NCBI GenBank assembly: GCA_947489445.1
Contig: CANLDN010000009.1
Coordinates: 62,001-126,000, forward strand
Direction: 5' to 3'
Source: an uncultured Paracoccaceae bacterium
GTDB lineage: Bacteria; Pseudomonadota; Alphaproteobacteria; Rhodobacterales; Rhodobacteraceae
Length of the DNA stretch: 64,000 bases
Below the pieces are notes generated by a model. It saw only the letters and a program-made list of their open reading frames with translations, had not been told where the DNA came from and searched no databases. Made by a program: the position numbers and the translations under genes. Shown here one piece after another: positions 17,006 to 26,947 of this stretch; position 1 is the stretch's first letter, and every line of letters begins with the position of its first letter.

Positions 17006-18163
17006 CTAAACCCGCTCAATCGCGATTGCAGTGCCTTCGCCCCCGCCAATGCAAATCGCCGCCACCCCACGCTTCAACTCGCGGGTTTCCAGCGCGTTCA
17101 ACAAGGTTACAATGATCCGGGTCCCCGACGCGCCAATCGGATGACCAAGGGCGCAGGCCCCGCCGTTCACATTCACCTTGTCGCGGCTAATCCCCATTTC
17201 GTGCATGAAGGCCATGGGCACCACGGCAAACGCCTCGTTCACCTCCCACAGGTCCACATCATCCACGGACCAACCGATCTTTGCCAACAACTTCTGCGCG
17301 GCAGGCACAGGGGCCGTGGTAAACCACCCGGGGGCCTGGGCATGACTGGCATGGCCCAGAATGCGCGCGCGGGCACCTGCGGCTCCGTCCTCGGCCAGCA
17401 CCAGCGCGGCTGCCCCGTCCGAGATACTTGATGCATTCGCGGCAGTCACGGTGCCATCCTTGCGAAAAGCCGGGCGCAGCGTTGGGATCTTTTCAGGCCG
17501 CGCCTTACCGGGTTGCTCATCGCGGGTGATCATCTCTTCGCCCGTCCGGGCATGCACCGTCACTGGCGTGATCTCCGCATCAAAGGCGCCCGACCGTTCG
17601 GCATCCAGCGCATTTGACAGGGACGCAATTGCGTATTGATCCTGTGCCTCGCGGGTGAACTGGAATTTCTCGGCACAATCTTCCGCAAAGGTGCCCATCA
17701 GACGGCCTTTGTCATAGGCGTCCTCCAACCCGTCCAGAAACATACTGTCCTGCACGGTCTGATGACCAATCCGGGCGCCACCGCGCATCTTTGGCATCAG
17801 ATAGGGGGCATTTGTCATGCTCTCCATGCCGCCGGCCACCATCACATCAGCATCACCCAGGGCGATCTGATCAAACGCCATCATTGCGGCCTTCATGCCC
17901 GATCCGCACATCTTGTTCAGGGTTGTGGCAGGAACGTCTTCACCCAGACCGGCCAGAAATCCAGCCTGCCGGGCCGGGGCCTGCCCAATGCCAGCGGGCA
18001 AAACACAGCCCATCAGCAGCTCATCGACGGTCGACACACCGGCACCCGCCATGGCGGCCTTGATCGCGGCACCGCCCAAGGTGGGTGCATCAACATCCGC
18101 AAAAACGCCTTGAAACCCGCCCATCGGTGTGCGCGCTGCACCTGTGATGACAACCTGTCGCAT
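17006..18163 (-). CDS. Acetyl-CoA C-acyltransferase (thiolase)
   Basis: 385-residue type II thiolase that condenses or cleaves acyl-CoA with CoA. Catalytic residues are visible: Cys86 in LNKMCGSGMKA, His in CALGHPIGASG and the second Cys in ICIGGGEGTA near the C-terminus. The length is standard. The ATG at 18163 follows GGGAG; an upstream in-frame ATG at 18226 lacks support. It stands alone, without a fadB- or phaB-like partner, so degradative (beta-oxidation) and biosynthetic roles cannot be separated from sequence. Confidence 0.94.
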   Translation of the reverse strand: MRQVVITGAARTPMGGFQGVFADVDAPTLGGAAIKAAMAGAGVSTVDELLMGCVLPAGIGQAPARQAGFLAGLGEDVPATTLNKMCGSGMKAAMMAFDQIALGDADVMVAGGMESMTNAPYLMPKMRGGARIGHQTVQDSMFLDGLEDAYDKGRLMGTFAEDCAEKFQFTREAQDQYAIASLSNALDAERSGAFDAEITPVTVHARTGEEMITRDEQPGKARPEKIPTLRPAFRKDGTVTAANASSISDGAAALVLAEDGAAGARARILGHASHAQAPGWFTTAPVPAAQKLLAKIGWSVDDVDLWEVNEAFAVVPMAFMHEMGISRDKVNVNGGACALGHPIGASGTRIIVTLLNALETRELKRGVAAICIGGGEGTAIAIERV

Positions 18164-18420
18164 TTCAGTTCTCCCTTTGATCGGGGCCAAGGCTATGGCG
18201 GCGCGTCCAAAAGGAAAAGCCCTCAAACCGCCGTAATCCGATCACGGTTGCGCCCTGTTCCACCGGCATACCAACATCATGGCCTTATGGCTGATTCCGG
18301 TGCTGCCTGTTCATAGCCCCCACCCATGCGGGCGGCACCGGGGCAAACATCCCCACAGTTAACCATTGCTCCTGACCGTGATGCAGCTACTTTCTGGCCA
18401 ACACGACGAAGGGACTGACA

Positions 18421-19995
18421 ATGCGCGATTTCCACAAACCCGGCCGCTCGGCGGTTTACGCAACCAACGGCATGTGTGCGACATCGCACCCGCTGGCCGC
18501 AAAGGTGGCCGTGCAAATGCTGGAATCCGGTGGAAACGCGGTTGATGCGGCCATCGCAGGGGCCGTGCTGCTGGGAATTTGTGAGCCACAGATGACAGGC
18601 ATCGGCGGGGATTGCTTTGTGCTGCTCACACCGCCGGGCGAAGACCGGGTGGTGGCGCTCAACGGATCAGGACGGGCCCCGGCGGGGATCGACGCCGAGG
18701 CACTGCGCGCCAAAGGGCCGGTGATCGCTCCTTACTCAGCCGATGCGGTCAGCGTTCCGGGGGCCATTGACGCCTTTTGCAGGCTCTCAAAAGATTTCGG
18801 TAAACTGGGACTAAAAGCGTCTCTCGCACCCACAATCCACTACGCAGAAACAGGCGTACCCGTCGCCGAACGGGTTGCATCCGACTGGACCAAGGCGACG
18901 GACAACCTGTCCGGCCACGCCCGCGATCTGTTCTTGATGAATGGACAGGCACCCACTCCGGGGCAGATGTTTCGTGCGCCGGGACAGGCCAAGGTCCTGC
19001 GCGAGGTCGCCATGCACGGGCGCGAGGCGTTCTACCAAGGCGACATCGCCGAAGACATGGTGAGCTCTCTTCAGGCGCTGGGCGGCACGCACACGCTGGA
19101 TGATTTTGCGGCCACCGCCTGCGACTACACCGATCCAATCACCGGGGGCTACGGCGGGTTGGACCTCTATGAGCATCCACCAAACGGGCAGGGTGCGACC
19201 GCCATCCTGCTGCTCAACATGCTCAAACATTTTGACATCGCAGGCATGGACCCATGGGGGGCGGAACGGGCACATATTGAGGCCGAGGCGACAAAGCTCG
19301 CCTATGACGCGCGCAACCGGTTCGTGGCCGATCCCGACCACATGACGCGGCTCGACCATATGACTTCACTCGAAACTGCCGCCAAACTCGCGGCCCTGAT
19401 CGACCCGGCCAAGGCGATGCCAGCCGGTCTGCCGGGGGCAGAGGCGGTGCACAAAGACACCATCTACATCACTGTCGTTGACAAGGACCGGATGTGCGTC
19501 TCGCTCATCTATTCGGTCTTTCATTCCTTCGGCTCCGGGATCGCATCCGACAAATACGGGATATTGTTTCAGAACCGCGGCGCGGGCTTCACACTGGAAG
19601 AAGGGCACGCCAACGAGGTCGGGCCCGGCAAACGGCCCATGCACACAATCATCCCCGGCCTGCTGAAAAAGGACGGCAAAAACCTGATGCCGTTCGGGGT
19701 TATGGGCGGGCAATACCAATCCACCGGGCACGCGCGGTTCATCACCAACATTACCGACTTTGGACTATCCCCCCAAGCCGCCATGGACGCGCCGCGCAGC
19801 TTCGCGGAAGAGGGTATGCTCTACGTCGAAAGCGGCTACAGCGACGACGTGCGCGCAACCCTCAGCGATATGGGTCACGACGTACAGCCACCACCCGCCG
19901 CGATCGGCGGATCGCAGGCAATCAAAATCCACGATGACGGCGTTCTTGAAGGCGGCAGCGATCACCGCAAAGACGGCTGCGCATTGGGGTATTAG
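18421..19995 (+). CDS. Gamma-glutamyltransferase-family Ntn hydrolase
   Basis: 524-residue proenzyme of the GGT family. Expected autocatalytic cleavage is before Thr347 in the stretch KDTIYITVVDKDRMCVS, which replaces the TTHYSVVD of classical GGT; the second conserved Thr and the His are missing. Other landmarks: SGGNAVDAAIA-like ESGGNAVDAAIAGA near residue 40, FGSGIASDKYGILFQNR, GPGKRPMHTIIPG and the PR-S-F region near the end. No signal peptide. This motif variation also occurs in family members acting on other amides (for example oxamate amidohydrolase or acylases), so glutathione may not be the substrate. Single gene. Confidence 0.9.
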   Translation: MRDFHKPGRSAVYATNGMCATSHPLAAKVAVQMLESGGNAVDAAIAGAVLLGICEPQMTGIGGDCFVLLTPPGEDRVVALNGSGRAPAGIDAEALRAKGPVIAPYSADAVSVPGAIDAFCRLSKDFGKLGLKASLAPTIHYAETGVPVAERVASDWTKATDNLSGHARDLFLMNGQAPTPGQMFRAPGQAKVLREVAMHGREAFYQGDIAEDMVSSLQALGGTHTLDDFAATACDYTDPITGGYGGLDLYEHPPNGQGATAILLLNMLKHFDIAGMDPWGAERAHIEAEATKLAYDARNRFVADPDHMTRLDHMTSLETAAKLAALIDPAKAMPAGLPGAEAVHKDTIYITVVDKDRMCVSLIYSVFHSFGSGIASDKYGILFQNRGAGFTLEEGHANEVGPGKRPMHTIIPGLLKKDGKNLMPFGVMGGQYQSTGHARFITNITDFGLSPQAAMDAPRSFAEEGMLYVESGYSDDVRATLSDMGHDVQPPPAAIGGSQAIKIHDDGVLEGGSDHRKDGCALGY

Positions 19996-20527
19996 ACCAG
20001 CGAAGAGATATCGGTTCACCTGCAAACGCTGAGCGGTCGTATGCAGCCCAATGGCACACGAACCATTGGGCAATATCGCAGTGGTCGACACCGGTAGACG
20101 GTAGGATCGTACATAGGCAAGAGAAGTCATTCAGACGCTCTGAAACTCCGTCTCTATCTGTCGGTGAACAGCCTGGTTTTGAACTGCATTTTCCGTCTTC
20201 CTACTGACCGACGCACTTCGCAAATTAAGATGTGATTTGCGCAACAAAGGACCGCTTAAGTGGTCAAATAGTTAACGCCACGCCCCGGCCGACGGGTGTT
20301 CCAAAAATGCGCGGCCAGAAGAAAATCATATAAAATTAGCAGGTTGCGTGTCTATTCGCACAGATCGGCACGGCCACTGTCCATAAGTGTATGTTGGAGA
20401 TTGTTAACTATTAGGGCAGCCTATCCTGAGTTTGTTACCTGTATCCACGTCCATTAGGCGTATCTGCTTGTGTTTTCACATTGTGCGACGTGGCTATTTT
20501 CAAAGTGCAATTGGGGGACTTATCACT
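19996..20527. other. Non-coding region before the autotransporter, with a hairpin
   Basis: 532 bases without a credible gene. A perfect 9-bp stem, GCCCAATGG (20046-20054) with CCATTGGGC (20063-20071), lies just beyond the gamma-glutamyltransferase stop but has no T-run, so termination there is uncertain. The rest, AT-richer towards 20260-20520, must contain the autotransporter promoter; several TTAA/GTTAAC words are present but no site is convincing. Confidence 0.5.
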
Positions 20528-23500
20528 ATGACATTCGCAACAAGAAACAACCGCTTTGGCGGACACCATCTGCGTGGCGGACGGCTCACAAAGGTCAAGG
20601 GCGTCGTGGCGAGCTACGCACCCGTTATTGGTATTGCAATGACGATCATGATGCCTGGTGTTGCTGCGGCACAAACGTTGGAATGGGACGCAAACGGCGC
20701 GACCAGCAACGGCACGGTCGAAGGCGGCACCGGCGACTGGGACGACACGACAGCGAACTGGACCAGCGACGCGGGCACCACGAACGAGACATGGACGGAT
20801 GGCAGCAATGCCGTCTTCGGCGGTACTGCCGGGACCGTGACGGTAGTTGGCACGCAGGATGTCGAAAATATCACCTTCCAGACCGGCGGTTACACCGTCA
20901 CCGGCGGGGCGCTGAACTACACCAACTCGGGCAATGGCATCACGACAAGCGGCGGAACGACGACAATCGCCAGCGACATCACATCGACAACAGGCCTACA
21001 GAAAAGTGGTGACGGGACGTTGGTCCTGTCCGGCGCCAACACCATCACTGGCCAACTGAACCTCGCACGCGGTAACCTGACCGCCACAAACGCGGACGTG
21101 TTTGATGATGTGACATCAATATTCGCACAAAGCAGCAATAGTATCATCAATCTTGATCTTGGCGGAGCGAGCGCGTCAGTCAGCAACCTGTCTTTCAACG
21201 CACAAGGATCAAGCAGCCTGAGCAACGGGACAGTCGACGTCAGCAACCTGGTCATTGTTGGCTATGGCAACATCAACACAACCCTGACCGGCACAGCCCG
21301 CATTGAAAAGCAACTGATTGGCACAACGACCTTCAACGCGGTCAATACCATATCCGGGCCCCTCGATATTCGAGCCGGACGGGTGCGTGTCTCGAGCACC
21401 GGGTCACTCGGCGGCATCACGGACATCGAAATTCGTGCCGGTGTTCTTGAGGTCGATGGCGGCGGCAACAACGCGCTAAACGACGCGGCCCTGATCGACA
21501 ACAGCGGCATACTCCGCCTGACTGGCAGTGACGAAACCGTAGGCGGCATTTTTGGCGCGGGTGATGTTGAACTCAATGATAACGACCTGACCTTCGGTGA
21601 CGCAACCGACCGCGAAATCGCTGGCGCGGTGTCAGGGACCGGCGATTTCATCTATCAAGGCACGGGCGCACTCACCATGTCCGGTGACAGCACTATGACC
21701 GGGGACATGGTCAATATCGGCGGTGGTACTTACATCCTCAGTGGCAGCACTACAGGGGGTGTGGTCAACACCGACGGCACATTCGACAATAGCGGGGCAA
21801 TCGGTGGCACCGTGTCGAACGGCGCGTTGGGAACCTTCAACGCCCTTGCTGGCAGCACCTATGGCGGCGACATCGACAATGACGGGCAATTCAACATCGG
21901 GGCTTCCAGTTTTGCGCTGAACGGTGTGTTCACCAACAACGGCACCGTGACAAACACATCCGGCGCTACGATTGCCTTTGCCGTCGGCACCGGAGCGAAT
22001 TTCATAAACAATGGTACTTTGGATGGCGGCGCGGGGGCGTCCGAGATCCTGCTCACGGGTGACGCATACACGATCGGGGCAACTAGTCAGATCCTCGGCA
22101 ATGTCACAATCGACGTCGACAACCTGACGACAAACGCCGATTTCGATATCTCTGGTACAACCGATTACAACTTCACCAACAACGCCACAGCGACGGTCGT
22201 CGCGGACGCCAATTTCAGCGGCGGCGACCTGACCAACACCGATACGGTCAACGTCTCAGACGGGAACCTGATCGGCGTCGGCGTTCTGGACAACACCGGT
22301 ACGGTCAATATCGGCGACGGCGCGGGCACCGCCCGAACGCTTGAGGCCGAGACGATCACCAATGCGGGCATCATCAACGTCAATGGCGGCTCATCCCTGA
22401 TCGGCACCGGCAACACGACCAACAACAGCGGCGTGGTCAATATCGCAGGGGGTGGTTCGCTGGTGGAACTCGTCGGCGACTACAATAACGAGGCCACTGG
22501 CGAGGTTAATTTCAACGACGCGGGCCCCAAGACCTTTGACGTCCAGACCGGCATCATCACCAATGAAGGCGATCTGAATTTCAATGGCGGGGTCACCACG
22601 GTGAACTCCGCCGGGGGTGCGATCCAGAACAATGATGGGGTCGGACGCGGGGCCATCAACATCGCCGACGGGGCCACCATGGATGCCACTGGTGACACGA
22701 TCGAAAACGCGGCCGACATCACCATGGCGGGCGCAGGCAGCGTCCTGATCGTGGATACGCTGAACAACAACACCGGCGGTGTCGTGGATGCGCAGGGCAC
22801 GCTGACAGCCGAAGTCGTCAATGCCGGCGATTTCGAGGCCGTGGGCAGCCTGACCCATACCGGCAACTTCACCAACAACGCGGGCGGCACGCTTGCGGTG
22901 ACAGCCGGCACCATGGACACGAGTGGGGATGTGATCAACAACAGCGGCGGGACCGGCACGACGATCACCACCGCCGGTGTCCAAGTTGCCGCCGGTGCGG
23001 AGCTTGAGGCGAACACCATCACCAACAACAGCGGCGCAACAATGGCCGTGGCGGGTACGCTCGACTCCACATCCGGGACCGCAGGTGCCATCGCCAATGA
23101 CGGCACGATGATCGTGGACGCCACCGGCATCGTTCTGGGCAACGTCGATAACACCGGCGCACTGAACTCAACCGGTCAGTTGAACGAAGGGCTGACCAAC
23201 AGTGGGACAGCATCCGTTCAGGGCCAGTTGCTTGGGGTCGTTCAGAACGATGCGGGCGGTCAATTGAACATCGACGGTAATCTGGTGATGGACAACGACC
23301 TGACCAACGCATCGGGTGGCGAGGTTGACGTAAACGCGGGCACGGTGACAGGTCTCAGCTTGCTCATCAACGTCGGCACGGGCACTGGCACAGGTGCAGG
23401 CACAGCCGGGTTCGAGATTGACAGCGGCGCTGCGGTCAATGCGGACAACGTACTCAACGCCGGGACAGGGACGATGTTCGTCGCCGGTACGTTGAATTCG

Positions 23501-25909
23501 ACAAGCGGTCAGATTTCCAACGGCGCCGATGCAACGCTGACCTCGACCGGCACAATGACCGGGGGGCTCAGCACCAGCGGCACGGCGACGGTTCAGGGCA
23601 CACTGCTCGGCGTGGTGGACAACACCGCAGGCGGGCAACTGACCATCGACGGTGACCTTGTCATGGACAACGCTCTGACCAATGAAGCCGGTGCCGTAAC
23701 AGATGTGACCGCGGGCGAAGTTACAGGGCTGACAGCGCTGACCAACAACGGCGCAGGCAGCGGCACCGGCGCCGGTCAGGCCGGGTTCGAGATCAACGCA
23801 GGCGCAACCGTCAATGCGACGGATACCGCCAACACCGGCACCATGTATGTCGCAGGTGTGCTGAACTCCACCAACGCGATCACCAACAGCGCGACAGGCA
23901 CATTTACGTCCGTCGGCGATGTCTCTGGCGGGCTGACCAATGATGGACTGGCCGTTGTCAGCGGTGAACTTCTTGGCGCGGTCCAGAACAATGCCGGTGG
24001 TCAACTGACCGTCGACGGCGATCTGGTGATGGACGATACGCTGACCAACGCCGCAGGTGGTGAGGTCGATGTCGACGCTGGAACAGTCACCGGGTTGACC
24101 ACGCTTTCGAATGCCGGCGCAGGTACGGGCACCGATGCAGGCGCCGCCGGGTTCGAAATCGACGCTGGCGCCACCGTGAACGCCGTCGACACGACCAACA
24201 CGGGCACCATGTTCATCGCGGGCACGCTCAACAGCACCAACGCTGTCAACAACTCGGACACGCTCACCTCCATCGGCACTGTAACCGGCGGGGTGAACAA
24301 CATCAGTGATGTCTTCATGGAAGGCATCCTTGACGGCGATGTCCTCAACGAAGGTGGCACCTTCACCGTGACCGGCGATCTGGCGGGCACAGGCGGGGCA
24401 GCCAGCGGCAATTTCACTAACTCCGATGTTGGCACGCTGGTCATGACCGCCGGGACGACCTTTACCTTCGACACGCTCGACAATGACGCCAGTTCGCTGG
24501 TCGAGCTGAACGACGGCACCCTTGACGGGGCGGTCAACAACGAAGGCACGGTTGTGCAGTCAGGCACCATCACCGGGGCGCTGGTAAATAACGGGCTCTT
24601 CGATATGGCCGACGCGGAAACCGGCGATGTCGTCAGCGCGCTCAGCGGTCTGACGAGCACGGGCACCTATGACTATGATCTGGACCTCAGCCTTGCCACG
24701 CCAGGTTCGGACCTGTTCGAGGTGACGGGTGCGACCACCGGCACGCTGGCTCTGCAATTTGAAACCTTCCCGGGCGATCCGCATCTGCTGGCTGACGCGC
24801 TGGTGGTCTTCGACGTGGACGAAGCCGCAGCCAACGACTTCACCTTCACCGCAACGGGGCTTGACCGCGACGCAAGCCCGGTCTCCGTCTTCACCATTCA
24901 GGACGGGTTGAACGGCGATATCTCCGTGCAGACCGGGGTCAGCCTGTCGCTTGGTGCAATCATGGAAGGCGTGGCGCAGACCGAAGGTCTGTCGAGCCTT
25001 CAGGCGGGCAGCCTCGCACCACATGTCACCGATTGTGGCAGCCTTGGCGGCTGGGGGCGGTTCACCGGGGGTGAAACCACCACAGCAACGACGGCCCGCA
25101 ACATCGGGCAGGAAGGCGATCTTGACGTCACCACCGATCACCGGGGGTTCCAGTTGGGCGCCAATCTGGGCTGTACCAACACGGCAGGCGGCTGGGATAT
25201 CAGCTATAACCTGCTTGCGGGCGGCAACAGCGGATCATCCAGTCAGGACCTGACCCGCGACGGGATGATGGTCGGTACGACCACGCTGGACTTTGACCAG
25301 CTCTATGCTGGTTTCTACGGTGCCGCGACAAATGGGGACGTTACCGCCGATCTGCAGATCAGCTATGGCCAGACCGATTATGACGTGGATGAGGGCGGCA
25401 TTGATCTGGGCCTCACAGACACTGAGTTCAGCAGCCAAACGGTCAAATTGGCAGGCTCAGTCAGCTATGTTTATCCGCTGAACGACCGCGGTCTGTCACT
25501 GACGCCACATGGCGGGTTCTCGTGGGCCAGCACCAGCATCGACGATCTGTCCTTCGATCCCGGACAGACCCTGGAAACCGATGACTTCACCAATACCAGC
25601 GGTTTCGCAGGCGTGACCCTGAACAATGCTTTCGTCAACGACGATGGCGTGCTCAACACCTTCGCAGCGGCCACCTACTATGGCGCGCTCAGCGCAGAGC
25701 AGAGCGCGACACTGGTCGAAACCAACGGGATTGAGGGCGAAGTCAGCACATCCGGTGTCAGTGAATTCGGCGAACTCAGCCTCGGGGTCGATTATACCCG
25801 CGCGCTGGGTGGAACACGCGAATTCAACGCGGCCTTCCGGGTGGATAGCCAGTTTGGTGAAGATATTGAAGGCTACAATGTAGCGCTGGAACTGGGGGTG
25901 CGGTTCTGA
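20528..25909 (+). CDS. Autotransporter with PATR-type passenger and C-terminal beta-barrel
   Basis: 1793-residue type Va autotransporter. Start at 20528 (after GGGGGAC) gives a long signal peptide with a charged N-region and cleavage near VAAA-QT (about residue 48). The passenger is Gly/Asn/Thr-rich beta-helix: an autotransporter-associated strand repeat (LQKSGDGTLVLSGANTITG, about 155-175), then many TNxGTxxxxG rungs and three consecutive repeats of 120-125 residues (about 889-1255). The barrel domain occupies about 1490-1793 and ends in Phe (ELGVRF), the usual outer-membrane signature. Very few cysteines and low hydrophobicity fit a secreted adhesin-like protein. No protease motif was seen. 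Monocistronic, closed by a strong terminator. Confidence 0.92.
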   Translation: MTFATRNNRFGGHHLRGGRLTKVKGVVASYAPVIGIAMTIMMPGVAAAQTLEWDANGATSNGTVEGGTGDWDDTTANWTSDAGTTNETWTDGSNAVFGGTAGTVTVVGTQDVENITFQTGGYTVTGGALNYTNSGNGITTSGGTTTIASDITSTTGLQKSGDGTLVLSGANTITGQLNLARGNLTATNADVFDDVTSIFAQSSNSIINLDLGGASASVSNLSFNAQGSSSLSNGTVDVSNLVIVGYGNINTTLTGTARIEKQLIGTTTFNAVNTISGPLDIRAGRVRVSSTGSLGGITDIEIRAGVLEVDGGGNNALNDAALIDNSGILRLTGSDETVGGIFGAGDVELNDNDLTFGDATDREIAGAVSGTGDFIYQGTGALTMSGDSTMTGDMVNIGGGTYILSGSTTGGVVNTDGTFDNSGAIGGTVSNGALGTFNALAGSTYGGDIDNDGQFNIGASSFALNGVFTNNGTVTNTSGATIAFAVGTGANFINNGTLDGGAGASEILLTGDAYTIGATSQILGNVTIDVDNLTTNADFDISGTTDYNFTNNATATVVADANFSGGDLTNTDTVNVSDGNLIGVGVLDNTGTVNIGDGAGTARTLEAETITNAGIINVNGGSSLIGTGNTTNNSGVVNIAGGGSLVELVGDYNNEATGEVNFNDAGPKTFDVQTGIITNEGDLNFNGGVTTVNSAGGAIQNNDGVGRGAINIADGATMDATGDTIENAADITMAGAGSVLIVDTLNNNTGGVVDAQGTLTAEVVNAGDFEAVGSLTHTGNFTNNAGGTLAVTAGTMDTSGDVINNSGGTGTTITTAGVQVAAGAELEANTITNNSGATMAVAGTLDSTSGTAGAIANDGTMIVDATGIVLGNVDNTGALNSTGQLNEGLTNSGTASVQGQLLGVVQNDAGGQLNIDGNLVMDNDLTNASGGEVDVNAGTVTGLSLLINVGTGTGTGAGTAGFEIDSGAAVNADNVLNAGTGTMFVAGTLNSTSGQISNGADATLTSTGTMTGGLSTSGTATVQGTLLGVVDNTAGGQLTIDGDLVMDNALTNEAGAVTDVTAGEVTGLTALTNNGAGSGTGAGQAGFEINAGATVNATDTANTGTMYVAGVLNSTNAITNSATGTFTSVGDVSGGLTNDGLAVVSGELLGAVQNNAGGQLTVDGDLVMDDTLTNAAGGEVDVDAGTVTGLTTLSNAGAGTGTDAGAAGFEIDAGATVNAVDTTNTGTMFIAGTLNSTNAVNNSDTLTSIGTVTGGVNNISDVFMEGILDGDVLNEGGTFTVTGDLAGTGGAASGNFTNSDVGTLVMTAGTTFTFDTLDNDASSLVELNDGTLDGAVNNEGTVVQSGTITGALVNNGLFDMADAETGDVVSALSGLTSTGTYDYDLDLSLATPGSDLFEVTGATTGTLALQFETFPGDPHLLADALVVFDVDEAAANDFTFTATGLDRDASPVSVFTIQDGLNGDISVQTGVSLSLGAIMEGVAQTEGLSSLQAGSLAPHVTDCGSLGGWGRFTGGETTTATTARNIGQEGDLDVTTDHRGFQLGANLGCTNTAGGWDISYNLLAGGNSGSSSQDLTRDGMMVGTTTLDFDQLYAGFYGAATNGDVTADLQISYGQTDYDVDEGGIDLGLTDTEFSSQTVKLAGSVSYVYPLNDRGLSLTPHGGFSWASTSIDDLSFDPGQTLETDDFTNTSGFAGVTLNNAFVNDDGVLNTFAAATYYGALSAEQSATLVETNGIEGEVSTSGVSEFGELSLGVDYTRALGGTREFNAAFRVDSQFGEDIEGYNVALELGVRF
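23192..24292 (+). repeat. Three tandem 120-125-codon repeats in the autotransporter passenger
   Basis: Units at 23192-23566, 23567-23932 and 23933-24292. Each starts LxxxGxAxVxGxLLGxV, continues AGGQLxIDGDLVMDxxLTN, then xGTVTGL, then AGFEIxAGATVNAxD and ends GTMxxAGxLNSTxxI, followed by a Thr/Ser-rich turn. A degraded fourth unit begins at 24293. The units differ at many codons, so the duplication is not recent. Confidence 0.85.
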
Positions 25910-25925
25910 TGCGCTGAACAGGTTG

Positions 25926-25952
25926 AAAAGGGCGCCGAATGGCGCCCTTTTT
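25926..25952 (+). terminator. Rho-independent terminator of the autotransporter gene
   Basis: Perfect 11-bp stem, AAAAGGGCGCC (25926-25936) with GGCGCCCTTTT (25941-25951), loop GAAT, followed by further Ts. It starts 16 bp after the stop codon. Confidence 0.93.
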
Positions 25953-26105
25953 CTTGGCTGGACATTCGGAATACTGTGAACGGGAACCCACACGCCGGTT
26001 GCTTTGTGTGCTGATCGGGCAGCGGTTTCGATTGTTGAAACGGTCGTGCAGCACGTTCTGCGTAGCAGACGCAAGACCGGGCTGAGTGCTGGGCGTCAAA
26101 CATAT

Positions 26106-26240
26106 GTTAACACCATCCACCGTGCGATGCCTTAACCCGGCCCAATCTGTTCAAAACACATAAATCATGCGCATGGTTTGCACATGGTTTCTGCATAGGT
26201 TCTGCATCGCCCATTGCCCCGTTTTTCCAAGCGTTAATGG
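26106..26240 (+). repeat. Dispersed intergenic element with phased 11-bp array, copy A
   Basis: Layout: GTTAAC and CTTAAC flank, then the palindrome CATGCGCATG (from 26167), then units GCATGGTTTGC, ACATGGTTTCT, GCATAGGTTCT and a weaker last unit, then CGTTAATGG. The units step by 11 bp, about one helical turn. It sits between the autotransporter and the converging FMN reductase gene. Matching copies occur at 44071-44196 and 60105-60222 (both inverted). Confidence 0.75.
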
Positions 26241-26297
26241 CATTTCGGCCGACCCGTGGAAAAATGCTGACAAACCCGCACCGAACGTTGCGTACCC

Positions 26298-26828
26298 TCA
26301 GGTCATCGCGCGCAATTCCCCCATCAATTCGGTCAGCAGCTTGATGTAAATCTCACCCGTCAATTTGCCGTTCTCATCAAATTCCTTGCTGGACGCGGCC
26401 ACCAGAACCTCTGGCCCCTGTAAAATGCGCGGGCGAAACGCCATCATCGCCAGACGCAGCGAAAACTGCGATCGCTCGCCACCCGCACGCCCCGCAGCGG
26501 CGGACATGATCGCGACCGGCTTGCCGCTCCACGGTGCGCCTTTCGTGCGACTGACCCAGTCCAGCGCATTCTTCAGCGACCCCGAAATCGCCTTGTTATA
26601 TTCTGGTGTCGCGATGATCACCGCATCGGCCGCAGCAATCTGGTCGGACAAGGTTTGCACGGCAACCGGCATGCCCTCTGCTTCTTCTAAGTCACCGTTA
26701 TAAAGCGGAAAATTGATGTCAGCTTCGATGAAGGTGTCAGCTGCAAAGATTTCGGCGGCGTTGCGCATCAGCATCGTGTTGGTGGATGCCCTGCGAAGCG
26801 ATCCGGAAATTCCAAGAAGTGTCGACAT
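26298..26828 (-). CDS. NADPH-dependent FMN reductase family protein
   Basis: 176-residue flavodoxin-fold reductase (ChrR/SsuE/azoreductase-like). The phosphate-binding loop ISGSLRRASTNTMLMR opens the protein, and TPEYNKAISGSLKNALDW is the family's isoalloxazine-contact loop. Likely a cytosolic FMN-dependent NAD(P)H:quinone or chromate-type reductase; the physiological substrate cannot be told. The ATG at 26828 has no neighbours in an operon; the ThDP enzyme starts divergently about 120 bp away. Confidence 0.92.
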   Translation of the reverse strand: MSTLLGISGSLRRASTNTMLMRNAAEIFAADTFIEADINFPLYNGDLEEAEGMPVAVQTLSDQIAAADAVIIATPEYNKAISGSLKNALDWVSRTKGAPWSGKPVAIMSAAAGRAGGERSQFSLRLAMMAFRPRILQGPEVLVAASSKEFDENGKLTGEIYIKLLTELMGELRAMT

Positions 26829-26947
26829 ATCAAATCCTCATATTGGTTGCCGACAGACCTAGCGCATCAGACAGGTCACGCAACCCTCCGGCTTGCCTGT
26901 CGGTGCGCGCTGGCACATGGTGCGGTCAAACGATGAGGGAGGCAGCA

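Noticed and set aside
23192..24292. CRISPR-like repetition
   Set aside because: The repeats are 360-375 bp, degenerate, in frame and part of a protein; there are no short identical repeats with unique spacers.
20914..24666. Numerous long minus-strand frames opposite the autotransporter
   Set aside because: Repetitive Val/Pro/Ser-rich mirror images of the Gly/Asn/Thr passenger; no start signals or family features.
26167..26349. Small ORF starting MRMVC in the phased array (a similar one occurs at the 60.1-kb copy)
   Set aside because: The shared peptide is only the translation of the 11-bp DNA repeat; frames diverge right after it and no ribosome site precedes.
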